This document shows, in pieces, positions 18,468 to 27,325 of a stretch of DNA of 64,000 nucleotides (positions are counted from its first letter, which is position 1; every line of letters starts with the position of its first letter). The translations under genes and the position numbers were made by a program. The DNA comes from Staphylococcus warneri (GTDB lineage Bacteria; Bacillota; Bacilli; Staphylococcales; Staphylococcaceae), in NCBI RefSeq assembly GCF_900636385.1, contig NZ_LR134269.1, positions 620,001 through 684,000 of the forward strand. Direction: 5' to 3'. The notes below the pieces were generated by a model. It did not search any database and had not been told where the DNA came from. It saw nothing but the letters and a program-made list of their open reading frames with translations.

Positions 18468-19388
18468 ATGAAAAAATTATTATTACCTTTAATAGCATTA
18501 GTGTTGTTATTAGCTGCATGTGGTAACAATTCAGGGAATGGCTCTAAAGAGTCTGATAAAAAGGCAGAAACAAAATCTTACAAAACGGATGATGGGAAAA
18601 AAATTGATATTCCTAAAAATCCAAAACGTATTGCTGTTGTTGCACCATCATATGCTGGTGGCGTAAAAAAATTAGGTGGTAACGTTGTAGCAGTAAGTAA
18701 CCAAGTTGATCAAAGTGATGTTTTAAAAGATAAATTTAAAGGTGTTACTAAAGTTGGTGACGACGATGTTGAGAAAGTTGCTAAAGAAAAACCAGATTTA
18801 ATTATTGTATTAGATCAAAATAAGAGTATCAAAAAATACAAGAAAATTGCAGCAACTGTGCCATTTAACTATGCAAAACATAATTATTTAGAACAACAAG
18901 AAGAACTAGGTAAACTACTAGGTAAAGAAGATGCAGTTAAAAAATGGGAAAAAGAATGGAAAGATCAAACTGCTAAAGATGGTAAAGAAATCAAAGATAA
19001 AATTGGTGAAGACAAAACTGTAACTATCTTTGATGAATTTGATAAGAAATTATATACTTATGGCGACCATTGGGGCCGTGGTGGAGAAATTCTATATCAA
19101 GCATTTGGTTTGAAAATGCCTAAAGCAGTTGATGATTTAACTAAAAAAGCAGGATTTGCTGAAGTGAAACAAGAAAAAGTTGATAAATATGCTGGCGATT
19201 ACATTGTTTCAACAAGTGAAGGCAAAGCAACACCAGCTTATGAAAAAACTAATATGTGGAAAAACTTACCAGCAGTTAAAGACGGTAAAGTGATTAAAGT
19301 GAAAGCAGAAACATACTGGTATAATGATCCGTATAGCTTAGACTTTATGCGTAAAGATTTAAAGAAAAAATTAATGGATACTAAATAA
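18468..19388 (+). CDS. fhuD2: Ferric hydroxamate siderophore-binding lipoprotein FhuD2
   Basis: The 306-residue protein has a lipoprotein signal with lipobox LLAAC (Cys18). A Bacillus-type siderophore-binding fold follows (KIDIPKNPKRIAVVAPSYAG, then VEKVAKEKPDLIIVLDQNK, then YTYGDHWGRGGEILYQAFG). FhuD2 binds ferric hydroxamates such as ferrichrome and ferrioxamine and hands them to the FhuBGC permease, which is encoded elsewhere. The gene is monocistronic, with its own promoter, a Fur-like site and a terminator. The orphan location matches S. aureus fhuD2. Confidence 0.92.
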   Translation: MKKLLLPLIALVLLLAACGNNSGNGSKESDKKAETKSYKTDDGKKIDIPKNPKRIAVVAPSYAGGVKKLGGNVVAVSNQVDQSDVLKDKFKGVTKVGDDDVEKVAKEKPDLIIVLDQNKSIKKYKKIAATVPFNYAKHNYLEQQEELGKLLGKEDAVKKWEKEWKDQTAKDGKEIKDKIGEDKTVTIFDEFDKKLYTYGDHWGRGGEILYQAFGLKMPKAVDDLTKKAGFAEVKQEKVDKYAGDYIVSTSEGKATPAYEKTNMWKNLPAVKDGKVIKVKAETYWYNDPYSLDFMRKDLKKKLMDTK

Positions 19389-19403
19389 ACGATATCAATA
19401 ATG

Positions 19404-19446
19404 AAGAAGTTGAGCCATGGTCAGTCAATGGTTCAACTTCTTTTTG
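19404..19446 (+). terminator. Rho-independent terminator of fhuD2
   Basis: The left arm GAAGTTGAGCCAT (from 19406) pairs with the right arm ATGGTTCAACTTC (19428-19440), including one G-T wobble. A T run follows (TTTTTG). It lies 17 bases beyond the fhuD2 stop. Confidence 0.85.
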
Positions 19447-19536
19447 TTCTTTTATGTCATCTTTGTAATTATTCGATATAATGAAATAGCTAATAATTAT
19501 TAAAATATTTTAAATACAATTAAAGGAGTATTATTT

Positions 19537-20475
19537 ATGAAAAAAGTTTATTTTAATCATGATGGTGGCGTCGATGATTTAGTATCATTATTTTTACTTT
19601 TACATATGGAAAATGTAGAACTAGTTGGGGTTAGTACAATAGGAGCAGATTGCTACTTAGAACCATCTTTAAGCGCATCTATCAAAATAATTAATCGATT
19701 TTCGAAGCAAAAACTTAATGTTGCACCTTCTTATGAAAGAGGGAAAAACCCATTTCCAAAAGATTGGAGAATGCATGCTTTTTTCATGGATGCATTACCG
19801 ATTCTAAATGAAAAAGTGGCCAATGCTGAGTCAAAAGAAAATACACTTGAAGCATACGAAGATATTATAGATAAACTTAAAAAAGCAGACGATAAGCTAA
19901 TTCTATTATTTACAGGACCACTAACAGATTTAGCCAAAGCTTTAAAAACCGATCCCACAATCGAAAATAAAATTGAAAAACTTGTGTGGATGGGTGGTAC
20001 ATTTTTAGAAAAAGGAAACGTTGAAGAACCTGAACATGATGGTACCGCAGAATGGAATGCTTTCTGGGATCCAGAAGCAGTTAAAATAGTATTTGATAGT
20101 AAAATTAAAATAGATATGGTTGCACTAGAAAGTACAAACCAAGTCCCATTAACTTTAGATGTAAGACAACGATGGGCTGATGAACGTCATTTTACGGGTA
20201 TTGACTTCTTAGGAGTGAGTTATGCAGCGGTGCCTCCATTAACTCATTTTGTTACTAATTCAACTTATTTCTTATGGGATGTACTGACAACAGCTTATGT
20301 TGGAAATCCAAAATTAACTAAATCAGTAAAACTAAATGTAGATGTGATTGCTCATGGTCCGAGTCAAGGCAGAACTGTTCAACGTGATAATGGTAGAGAG
20401 ATTAATATGATCAATTACGTAGAACGTAATAAGTTCTTTAACTATATAGGAGACTTAGCTAAACGAGCGAACTAA
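19537..20475 (+). CDS. Nucleoside hydrolase (IUNH family), variant active site
   Basis: The 312-residue protein has the overall layout of inosine/uridine-preferring nucleoside hydrolases, which cleave the N-glycosidic bond of nucleosides. The calcium-binding N-terminal motif, usually DTDPGxDD, here reads NHDGGVDD (residues 7-14), and the middle segment LFTGPLTDLAKAL is typical. Near the C-terminus the usual HDP-type catalytic segment appears as LWDVLTTAYV. The fold is confident but the exact substrate is not. RBS is AAAGGAG ahead of ATG. The gene ends inside the BirA-type operator of bioY. Confidence 0.82.
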   Translation: MKKVYFNHDGGVDDLVSLFLLLHMENVELVGVSTIGADCYLEPSLSASIKIINRFSKQKLNVAPSYERGKNPFPKDWRMHAFFMDALPILNEKVANAESKENTLEAYEDIIDKLKKADDKLILLFTGPLTDLAKALKTDPTIENKIEKLVWMGGTFLEKGNVEEPEHDGTAEWNAFWDPEAVKIVFDSKIKIDMVALESTNQVPLTLDVRQRWADERHFTGIDFLGVSYAAVPPLTHFVTNSTYFLWDVLTTAYVGNPKLTKSVKLNVDVIAHGPSQGRTVQRDNGREINMINYVERNKFFNYIGDLAKRAN

Positions 20476-20517
20476 TGTAAACTATATATTCACTTAGGTT
20501 TACATTAATGGTATAAT
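20474..20517 (+). promoter_or_regulatory. BirA-type operator and promoter of bioY
   Basis: AATGTAAAC (20474-20482) and GTTTACATT (20498-20506) form a perfect inverted repeat with a 15-base spacer, which is the BirA operator pattern described for staphylococci. The -10 TATAAT (20512-20517) follows immediately. A -35-like TTCACT (20489-20494), 17 bases from the -10, lies in the operator spacer. Bound BirA would therefore block RNA polymerase. The operator overlaps the stop codon of the nucleoside hydrolase gene. Confidence 0.88.
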
Positions 20518-20544
20518 CATCTTCATGTAAGGAGGATGAACATA

Positions 20545-21093
20545 TTGAGTACAAAAGATTTAGTTTACACAGCCTTGATGGCAGCAATTATATGTATATT
20601 AGGGTTAGTACCTGGTGTCCCGTTACCAATCATGCCAGTTCCAATTGTATTACAAAATATTGGTATATTCTTAGCAGGTATCATTTTAGGTAGAAAATTA
20701 GGTACATTAAGCGTAGTTATCTTTTTATTACTAGCTGCAGTAGGATTACCAGTTTTATCTGGCGGACGTGGCGGTATAGGCGCATTTGCAGGTCCATCTG
20801 CAGGATTTTTATTCTTATATCCATTTGTTGCTTTCTTTATCGGATGGGTTAGAGATAAATATTTACATAAAATCAATTTTATTATTTTATTAATTGTAAC
20901 TTTAGTGGTAGGTGTCCTTGGTTTAGATATTTTAGGAACAATCATTATGGGGTTCATTACAAATATCCCAGTAAAAGAATCTATTAAATTATCGTTAGCA
21001 TTTATGCCAGGTGACATTATTAAAGCGATCATAGCAAGTTTAGTAGGCGCAACGATTTTGAATCATTCTCGATTCAAACAGTTGATTAAATAA
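20545..21093 (+). CDS. bioY: Biotin transporter S-component BioY
   Basis: The 182-residue membrane protein has six hydrophobic segments and the BioY pattern near the start (VPGVPLPIMPVPIVLQN), followed by LGRKLGTLSVVIFLLLAAVGLPV and the Gly-rich loop GGRGGIGAFAGPSAGF. BioY captures biotin and works with the shared ECF energy module; ecfA1 and ecfA2 lie at the end of this window. I choose a TTG start at 20545, because GGAGG ends at 20535 and abuts the in-frame ATG at 20536, leaving no room for it. The BirA-type operator upstream agrees with biotin control. Confidence 0.9.
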   Translation: MSTKDLVYTALMAAIICILGLVPGVPLPIMPVPIVLQNIGIFLAGIILGRKLGTLSVVIFLLLAAVGLPVLSGGRGGIGAFAGPSAGFLFLYPFVAFFIGWVRDKYLHKINFIILLIVTLVVGVLGLDILGTIIMGFITNIPVKESIKLSLAFMPGDIIKAIIASLVGATILNHSRFKQLIK

Positions 21094-21163
21094 AATGACT
21101 ATAAGACAATGTTTCATATAAGAATGATAAACGATTCTAATTATCGGCAGGGATGGGATAAGG

Positions 21164-21919
21164 ATGAAACATTTGACGATATCAGACATTTATTTAGAAG
21201 GAAATATGCTATCTGAAGATGCACGCAAAACCATTTATTTAACACCGACTGATGCATTGCAATATTCTAATAATACATGGTTATATCATCAGTGTCCGAC
21301 ACAAGTTCAATGGCTAACAGATATTGAAACACAAAAAGAAATGCATGTTACACAAGGATCTGACCATTTATCCTTTTATTTCCCAGAAAATGAATATCTT
21401 AATGAAGCATGGTTTGATTTATTTAAAGAATTAGGATTTAAACTGGGAGTCTTAGAATTTTATTTAATAGAAGGACAAGATTTAGCACAATTAAACAAAA
21501 GAGACGATGTCACATTAATCAAAGTTAATAGGGAAAATTTGCAAGACTATCTTGATATTTATTATCAATTTTCATTACCCTTTGGTAAAAAATATGCGAA
21601 ACAAAGCGTTAAGAATGTTAAACAAAATTTTAATATCAATAAAGCAACACCAATGGTTAGTTATTTAAACGGTCAACCTGTTGGTATTGTAGATATCATT
21701 GAAAATAAAAACTCGGTTGAAATAGATGGATTTGGTGTCTTAGAGGACTACCAAAGAAATGGTATTGGGCAAACGATGCAAGCATTTGTGGGTGAATTAG
21801 CCGGTGAAAGACCAGTGATGTTAGTTGCCGATGGTGAAGATACAGTTAAAGACATGTATTTGAAGCAAGGGTATGTATATCGCAGTTTTAGATATCAAGT
21901 TTTAAAAGAAAAAATATAA
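21164..21919 (+). CDS. GNAT-family N-acetyltransferase
   Basis: The 251-residue protein has a C-terminal GNAT domain with motif A VLEDYQRNGIGQTMQAFV (acetyl-CoA binding Q-x-x-G-x-G) and the following PVMLVADGEDTVKDMYLKQGYVY segment. The N-terminal half is unassigned. GNAT enzymes transfer an acetyl group to an amine; the substrate is unknown. The start ATG has only a modest upstream purine run. The gene is convergent with fdhD, and the two share a hairpin that overlaps the fdhD 3' end. Confidence 0.8.
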   Translation: MKHLTISDIYLEGNMLSEDARKTIYLTPTDALQYSNNTWLYHQCPTQVQWLTDIETQKEMHVTQGSDHLSFYFPENEYLNEAWFDLFKELGFKLGVLEFYLIEGQDLAQLNKRDDVTLIKVNRENLQDYLDIYYQFSLPFGKKYAKQSVKNVKQNFNINKATPMVSYLNGQPVGIVDIIENKNSVEIDGFGVLEDYQRNGIGQTMQAFVGELAGERPVMLVADGEDTVKDMYLKQGYVYRSFRYQVLKEKI

Positions 21920-21923
21920 CAAT

Positions 21924-21966
21924 AGCTGCTAAAGATTCGACTTATTCGTTAGAATCTTTAGCAGCT
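21924..21966. terminator. Terminator hairpin overlapping the 3' end of fdhD
   Basis: A perfect 15-bp stem pairs AGCTGCTAAAGATTC (21924-21938) with GAATCTTTAGCAGCT (21952-21966), with a 13-base loop. The right arm lies within the last fdhD codons (AAKDSNE), and the fdhD stop is in the loop. T tracts are short (TTTAAT on plus; TTGTTATATTTTTTC on minus). Confidence 0.7.
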
Positions 21967-22748
21967 TTAATACGTTCAGGGTGACTATATACATTGAAAT
22001 TACCATCTCTAATAAAACCTACAGCTGTGATATTTAAATCATGTGCAAGTTGAATCGCAAGTGTAGTAGGAGCTGACTTAGATAATATAACACCTACGCC
22101 AATTTTAGCAGCCTTGATTAAAATTTCTGAAGAAATACGACCACTGAATATTAAAACTTTATTCCTAACAGGTATATGGTTTTGAATACAAAAGCCATAT
22201 AGCTTATCTAGGGCATTATGACGTCCAATGTCTTGTCGATGTTCGAAAAATGTATCACCATCACTAATTGCTGCATTATGCAAACCACCCGTTTGTTTGA
22301 ATATCGTACTCGCACTTTGTAAACGAGTCATCATATTCAATACTTGTTGAGGTGTGATTGTTATTTTCGATAGTGATGTCTTAGCAGTAGCGGCATCATT
22401 TTGGAAATAAAATTCACGACTTTTACCACAACATGAGGCAATCATGCGTTTAGTGGAATATTCGAAGCGATCATTTAATGACTTTGTTAATTCGACATGA
22501 GCAAAGCCTTTACTATCATCAATTTGAATGGATTTTAATTCATCTTTTTTTAATAAGGCACCTTCAGAAGCTAAAAAACCCAATACTAATTCTTCCATAT
22601 TAGTGGGACTACAAATAACAGTGGCAAATTCTTCGCCATTTACCATTATTGTTAGCGGGAATTCAGTCACATATGTGTCAACACTTTCCTTAAGTTGTCC
22701 ATTTTCATATCGTACAATATTTTGATTAGATGATATATCTCTATTCAT
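21942..22748 (-). CDS. fdhD: Formate dehydrogenase accessory sulfurtransferase FdhD
   Basis: The 268-residue FdhD protein passes sulfur to the molybdenum cofactor to activate formate dehydrogenase. Signature segments are NMEELVLGFLASEG, the cysteine motif ASCCGKSRE, GGLHNAAISDG, DIGRHNALDKLYG and SGRISSEILIKAAKIG. The second cysteine of the E. coli CxxC motif is Ser here (CGKS), as I recall for S. aureus. The gene is divergent from modABC, and the Moco genes follow, giving it a clear functional setting. The formate dehydrogenase itself is not in this window. Confidence 0.92.
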   Translation of the reverse strand: MNRDISSNQNIVRYENGQLKESVDTYVTEFPLTIMVNGEEFATVICSPTNMEELVLGFLASEGALLKKDELKSIQIDDSKGFAHVELTKSLNDRFEYSTKRMIASCCGKSREFYFQNDAATAKTSLSKITITPQQVLNMMTRLQSASTIFKQTGGLHNAAISDGDTFFEHRQDIGRHNALDKLYGFCIQNHIPVRNKVLIFSGRISSEILIKAAKIGVGVILSKSAPTTLAIQLAHDLNITAVGFIRDGNFNVYSHPERIKAAKDSNE

Positions 22749-22931
22749 ATCTTTACTCCCTTTATCTCTATAATTAATATATTAAAGGGTTAATGATATA
22801 TTTTAAATCATTATGTACTATATAATTAAGAAAAAGGTTGAAATTAAAAATTGCTATCAAATGTTTACACGAAAATGTCATAATAAATGATATACATCTT
22901 GAAGTATAATAGAGAATAAGGAGGTTTTATA

Positions 22932-23714
22932 ATGAAAATTAAAAGTATTTTTGTAGTAATGTTAATGAGTTTACTAGTGTTAGGAGGATGTTCGAATTCA
23001 TCTTCTGACAATGGTAAAAAAAGTGACAAGGCTGATAATGGTAAGAAACAAGAATTACAAATTTCAGCAGCAGCAAGTTTAACAGATGTTAGTAAAGAAT
23101 TGAAAAAAGAATTTGAAAAAGAACATAAAGAGGCTAAAGTTGACTTTAACTATGGAGGTTCAGGTGCTTTAAGACAACAAGTTGAATCAGGTGCACCAGT
23201 TGACGTTATCATGTCAGCTAATACAAAAGATGTTGATATCTTAAAAAATAAAAAGAAAGCGCATGATACATATAATTATGCTAAAAATAACTTAGTACTT
23301 ATCGGTGAAAAGGACAAAGATTATCATTCTGTTAAAGATTTAAAAGGAAATGATAAATTGGCTTTAGGCCAAATTGAGACAGTTCCAGCAGGTAAGTATG
23401 GCAAACAATATTTAGAAGAGAATGATTTATGGAATACTGTTAAAGATAAAGTCATTTATGCAAAAGATGTTAAACAAGTATTAAATTATGTGCAAAAGGG
23501 TAACGCACAACAAGGATTTGTTTATAAAACAGATTTATATAAAAATAAGAAAAAAATCGACAATGTAAAAGAAATTAAACAAGTGAAGTTATCAAAACCA
23601 ATCACTTATAAAGCTGGGGCTACTTCAGATAAAAAATTAGCTAAAAAATGGATGGAATTCTTAAAAACAGATAAAGCTAAACAAATTATCAAAGACTATC
23701 AGTTCTCAGCATAG
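22932..23714 (+). CDS. modA: Molybdate-binding lipoprotein ModA
   Basis: The 260-residue lipoprotein has lipobox VLGGC (Cys20) and a charged linker. The ModA fold follows, with LQISAAASLTDVSKELKKEF, NYGGSGALRQQVESGAPVDV and LALGQIETVPAGKYG. It binds molybdate (or tungstate) outside the membrane for ModBC. RBS is AAGGAGG before ATG. The modA stop sits ahead of the modB ribosome binding site, so the genes form one operon. Confidence 0.94.
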   Translation: MKIKSIFVVMLMSLLVLGGCSNSSSDNGKKSDKADNGKKQELQISAAASLTDVSKELKKEFEKEHKEAKVDFNYGGSGALRQQVESGAPVDVIMSANTKDVDILKNKKKAHDTYNYAKNNLVLIGEKDKDYHSVKDLKGNDKLALGQIETVPAGKYGKQYLEENDLWNTVKDKVIYAKDVKQVLNYVQKGNAQQGFVYKTDLYKNKKKIDNVKEIKQVKLSKPITYKAGATSDKKLAKKWMEFLKTDKAKQIIKDYQFSA

Positions 23715-23726
23715 GAGTTGTCTTTC

Positions 23727-24398
23727 ATGCCTGACTTAACTTCATTCTGGATATCTATCCGCGTGGCAACAATGAGTACCATCATTGTCATGATTTTAGG
23801 TATTCTTGTATCTAAATGGCTATACCATCGTAAAAAGCGTTGGGTAAAAATAGTGGAGAGTTTCATCTTATTACCTATCGTCTTACCGCCAACAGTGATG
23901 GGGTTTATATTACTTATTATTTTTTCACCGCGGGGAATCATAGGTCTATTCTTCAATAATATATTACATCTGCCAGTAGTGTTTACACTTACAGGTGCAG
24001 TTATTGCCTCAGTAATAGTAAGTTTTCCGCTTATGTATCAACATACGATTCAAGGATTTAATAGTATAGATAAACGTATGTTAGATACAGCACGCACAAT
24101 GGGTGCAAGTGAAAGTAAAATATTTTATCGTATTGTACTTCCATTATCGAAACGTTATATATTATCTGGCATAGTGATGAGTTTTGCGAGAGCAATTGGA
24201 GAATTTGGTGCGACATTAATGGTAGCTGGTTACATTCCAAATAAAACCAATACTTTACCATTAGAAATTTATTTCTTAGTAGTTGAAGGTAAAGAAAATC
24301 AAGCTTGGCTATGGGTTCTAGTGCTTGTAGCATTCTCAATAGTCGTCATTATGACGATCAATTTAATGAATTATGATAAGTTCAGGGAGCGTGATTAA
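23727..24398 (+). CDS. modB: Molybdate ABC transporter permease ModB
   Basis: The 223-residue permease has five to six membrane segments and the ATPase-contact EAA-like loop (DTARTMGASESKIFYRIVLP), with family signature RAIGEFGATLMVAGYIP. I chose ATG at 23727, nine bases after TAGGAG, over an in-frame TTG at 23718 that begins right behind that site. It forms the channel of the molybdate importer. modC begins on the base after its stop. Confidence 0.93.
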   Translation: MPDLTSFWISIRVATMSTIIVMILGILVSKWLYHRKKRWVKIVESFILLPIVLPPTVMGFILLIIFSPRGIIGLFFNNILHLPVVFTLTGAVIASVIVSFPLMYQHTIQGFNSIDKRMLDTARTMGASESKIFYRIVLPLSKRYILSGIVMSFARAIGEFGATLMVAGYIPNKTNTLPLEIYFLVVEGKENQAWLWVLVLVAFSIVVIMTINLMNYDKFRERD

Positions 24399-25004
24399 AT
24401 GTTGAAAATTGATATATCACATAAAATTAATCAACGTAATATCGAGATTCATATAAACGATGACGCCCCTAAAATTTATGCTATACAAGGTCCATCCGGC
24501 ATAGGGAAGACGACTATATTAAATATGATTGCGGGTTTGAAGAAAGCAGATCAAGCTGAAATTGAAGTAAATCAACGGATACTTACTAGTTCATCTAGAC
24601 GAATACAACTCAAAATTCAACAAAGACGAATTGGGTATTTATTTCAAGACTATCAGCTATTTCCACATCTTACTGTGCAACAAAATATTACATTTATGAC
24701 GCAATCTTCGAAACATATCAATGATGTTATGAATACACTTAATATTTCACATTTAGTTGATCAATATCCTATCACATTATCCGGAGGAGAAGCGCAACGT
24801 GTAGCATTAGCTCGAGCATTAAGTATTAAACCCGACTTATTACTTTTAGACGAGCCATTTTCTAGTTTAGATGACCATACTAAGTATGAGAGTATGAACC
24901 TAGTTCATAAAATTTATAACTTATGGAAAATACCAATTATCTTTGTTACACATTCTAATGAAGAGGCACATACGCTTGCTCATGAATTAATAATGATTTC
25001 TTAA
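24399..25004 (+). CDS. modC: Molybdate ABC transporter ATPase ModC (short form)
   Basis: The 201-residue ATPase has Walker A GPSGIGKTT (31-39), signature LSGGEAQRVALARAL, Walker B LLLLDEPFSSLD and switch FVTHS. It ends soon after the nucleotide-binding domain and lacks the C-terminal molybdate-binding (MOP) regulatory domain of the roughly 350-residue E. coli ModC. The short form is usual in staphylococci. ATG directly abuts the modB stop. A terminator follows. Confidence 0.9.
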   Translation: MLKIDISHKINQRNIEIHINDDAPKIYAIQGPSGIGKTTILNMIAGLKKADQAEIEVNQRILTSSSRRIQLKIQQRRIGYLFQDYQLFPHLTVQQNITFMTQSSKHINDVMNTLNISHLVDQYPITLSGGEAQRVALARALSIKPDLLLLDEPFSSLDDHTKYESMNLVHKIYNLWKIPIIFVTHSNEEAHTLAHELIMIS

Positions 25005-25024
25005 AAATAGCGTAAATAATTATG

Positions 25025-25072
25025 GCGAAACTATATTAAGATGATATTCATCATATAGTTTCGCTTGTTTTA
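25025..25072 (+). terminator. Rho-independent terminator of modABC
   Basis: GCGAAACTATA (25025-25035) pairs with TATAGTTTCGC (25054-25064), enclosing a smaller inner hairpin (GATGA-TATT-CATC region). TTGTTTTAT follows. Confidence 0.8.
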
Positions 25073-25142
25073 TGTAGACTTTTTGTCACTTTGTCCAACA
25101 AGTTTTATAATAGAAGCAATACTATTTAAGGGAGATTCAAAG

Positions 25143-26147
25143 ATGGATCAAGAGAGATATTCAAGGCAAATCTTATTTAAACATATTAAAGAAGAAGGAC
25201 AACATCTTATTGGTCAAAAACATGTCATGATTGTAGGGATGGGAGCATTGGGAACTCATGTAGCTGAAGGTTTGATTCGAGCGGGTATTCAACAATTGAC
25301 AATTGTTGATCGTGATTATATTGAGCTTAGTAATATACAGAGACAAACCTTATTCACTGAACAAGACGCAAAAGATATGTTACCGAAAGTCATAGCAGCT
25401 AAGAATCATTTAGAAGCGATTCGTCATGATATTGATATTAATGCTTATGTATCACATGTTGATGCATACTTTTTAGACATCTACACAACTAACATTGATT
25501 TAATTATTGATGCAACTGATAACTTTGAAACGCGTCAACTCATTAATGATATTGCATATCAAAAGTGCATACCATGGATTTACGGGGGTGTTGTTCAAAG
25601 TACATATGCTCAAACAACTTTCATACCTGGTAAGACGCCTTGCTTCAATTGTCTAGTCCCACAATTGCCTTCAATTAATTTGACTTGCGATACAGTAGGG
25701 GTGATACAACCCGCTGTAACGATGACAACTAGTTTTCAACTTGCTGATGCTTTAAAAGTGCTAACCAATCAGTCTACAGATATTAAATTGAAATATGGTG
25801 ACATTTGGGAAGGTTACCATCATGCCATTGGTTTTAAAAATATGCATAACGACACATGTCCTACTTGTGGAAAAACACCCAATTATCCGTTCTTAAAGCG
25901 CAACCAACGACAATATACAACGTTATGTGGAAGAGATACTGTACAATACAATAACTCGACAATTTCCCAGGAAATGTTAGAAGCATTTTTAAAGACACAC
26001 CATATTCAATATAAACAGAATCCATATATGATTGTTTTTACATTCAATGGATATCGTATCGTTGCGTTTAATGGTGGAAGATTGCTTATTCACGGTATGA
26101 ATAATCCTAATGAAGCAACAAAATTAATTAATCAATTATTTGGATAA
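25143..26147 (+). CDS. moeB: ThiF/MoeB-family adenylyltransferase (molybdopterin-synthase activating)
   Basis: The 334-residue E1-like protein has the nucleotide-binding GMGALGTHVAEGLIRAG (32-48) and two zinc-binding cysteine pairs (PCFNC and CPTCGK). It also has LTCDTVGVIQPAV, and a C-terminal extension without an obvious rhodanese motif. It would adenylate the C-terminal glycine of MoaD before sulfur transfer. The start at 25143 follows AAGGGAG and gives the family N-terminus DQERYSRQILF; the longer frame from 25065 overlaps the modC terminator. ThiF (thiamine pathway) is the alternative, but it heads the Moco gene run. Confidence 0.85.
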   Translation: MDQERYSRQILFKHIKEEGQHLIGQKHVMIVGMGALGTHVAEGLIRAGIQQLTIVDRDYIELSNIQRQTLFTEQDAKDMLPKVIAAKNHLEAIRHDIDINAYVSHVDAYFLDIYTTNIDLIIDATDNFETRQLINDIAYQKCIPWIYGGVVQSTYAQTTFIPGKTPCFNCLVPQLPSINLTCDTVGVIQPAVTMTTSFQLADALKVLTNQSTDIKLKYGDIWEGYHHAIGFKNMHNDTCPTCGKTPNYPFLKRNQRQYTTLCGRDTVQYNNSTISQEMLEAFLKTHHIQYKQNPYMIVFTFNGYRIVAFNGGRLLIHGMNNPNEATKLINQLFG

Positions 26148-26167
26148 TGATTGTTAGGAGGACTTAA

Positions 26168-26674
26168 ATGATGCACACAAATGTGAAATTAGATAGAAAT
26201 ATAGAAGTTGCAGTACTTACAGTTTCAGATACTAGAAATTACGAAACAGATAAGGGCGGTCAACTTATACAAACGCTATTAAAAGATGAAAATATAAATA
26301 TCAAAAGGGAAAATTATCAAATTGTAAAAGATGATCAAGAGGCTATACACAGCCAATTACAAACTTGGTTACAACAAAAAAATATTGATGTCATTATCAC
26401 AACTGGTGGTACAGGAATTGCACAAAGAGATGTAACCATTGAGGTTGTGCGACCTTTATTAGACAAAGAAATTGAGGGGTTTGGTGAACTATTCAGATAC
26501 TTAAGTTATACAGAAGATGTAGGTACGAGGTCATTATTATCAAGAGCAGTAGCTGGAACACATGACGAAGCATTAATATTTGCATTACCTGGATCTACAG
26601 GCGCCATTAAGTTAGCTATTAACAAGCTCATTAAACCTGAACTTAATCATTTGATACATGAACTAACGAAATGA
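26168..26674 (+). CDS. moaB: Molybdenum cofactor protein MoaB (MogA-like)
   Basis: The 168-residue protein belongs to the MoaB/Mog family, which adenylates molybdopterin before molybdenum insertion. Signature segments are [61 protein letters not shown] and [13 protein letters not shown]. It follows moeB by 20 bases with TAGGAGG upstream. Length equals that of the S. aureus protein. Confidence 0.94.
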   Translation: MMHTNVKLDRNIEVAVLTVSDTRNYETDKGGQLIQTLLKDENINIKRENYQIVKDDQEAIHSQLQTWLQQKNIDVIITTGGTGIAQRDVTIEVVRPLLDKEIEGFGELFRYLSYTEDVGTRSLLSRAVAGTHDEALIFALPGSTGAIKLAINKLIKPELNHLIHELTK

Positions 26675-26678
26675 AGAT

Positions 26679-26763
26679 AAGGAGGCAGGGACGTCAGATT
26701 CTTAGTATAAATCATATGTTGATCGTAGTTGATGTTTGATTATTTATGTCCTTCTGCCTCTTA
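26679..26763. terminator. Long-loop hairpin between moaB and moaC
   Basis: GAGGCAGGGAC (26682-26692) can pair with GTCCTTCTGCCTC (26748-26760), allowing a two-base bulge, with a 55-base loop. The minus strand after the left arm gives CTTATCTTCATTTCG. It sits between two convergent genes and is a plausible but imperfect shared terminator. Confidence 0.45.
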
Positions 26764-26778
26764 ACTATCGAATTAAAA

Positions 26779-27267
26779 CTAATTGGATCGATGATAATCT
26801 CCTGATTTTCCACCGGATTTAGATGTTAAATAGGTTTGACCTATTATCATACCTTTATCTACTGCTTTAGTCATATCATATATGGTTAAAGCAGTTACAG
26901 AGGCAGCCGTTAAGGCTTCCATTTCTACACCAGTTTTACCTGTTGTGGATACTGTAGCTTGAATGTTCAGTTCGAAATGATTTGAATGTGTTGTATTCCA
27001 GTCAAATGAAACATCTATACCTGTTAATGGAAGCGGATGGCACATTGGAATAATCGTTGATGTATTTTTAGCAGCCATAATTCCAGCAATTTGTGCTGTA
27101 TTTAATACATTACCTTTAGCGTTAGTATTTTGAACAATTTGTTTATAAATTGTTTCATTCACTATAATACTTGAGTGTGCAATAGCAGTTCGTTTAGTAA
27201 CTTCCTTATTAGAAACATCGACCATTTTAGCGTTACCTTGTTGGTTAATGTGTGTGAATTCTGACAT
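26779..27267 (-). CDS. moaC: Cyclic pyranopterin monophosphate synthase MoaC
   Basis: The 162-residue protein is MoaC, which converts the MoaA product into cyclic pyranopterin monophosphate. Visible signatures are [33 protein letters not shown] and [22 protein letters not shown] start it at the ATG preceded by AGGAGG (27267); an upstream frame start at 27288 lies before that site. It is the one Moco gene on the minus strand and is divergent from moeA. Confidence 0.95.
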   Translation of the reverse strand: MSEFTHINQQGNAKMVDVSNKEVTKRTAIAHSSIIVNETIYKQIVQNTNAKGNVLNTAQIAGIMAAKNTSTIIPMCHPLPLTGIDVSFDWNTTHSNHFELNIQATVSTTGKTGVEMEALTAASVTALTIYDMTKAVDKGMIIGQTYLTSKSGGKSGDYHRSN

Positions 27268-27325
27268 GTTAATCCTCCTTTTCGACACAAGTATATCATG
27301 AAAAATTATTTATGGAGATGATCAA

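Noticed and set aside
20536..20538. ATG as the start of bioY
   Set aside because: It abuts the GGAGG site, with no spacing. The in-frame TTG nine bases on has normal spacing and gives the usual BioY N-terminus.
21127..21150. Fur-like sequence upstream of the acetyltransferase gene (GATAAACGATTCTAATTATC)
   Set aside because: GATAA and TTATC are present, but the right half of the 7-1-7 pattern matches only about four of seven and no promoter elements are spaced around it.
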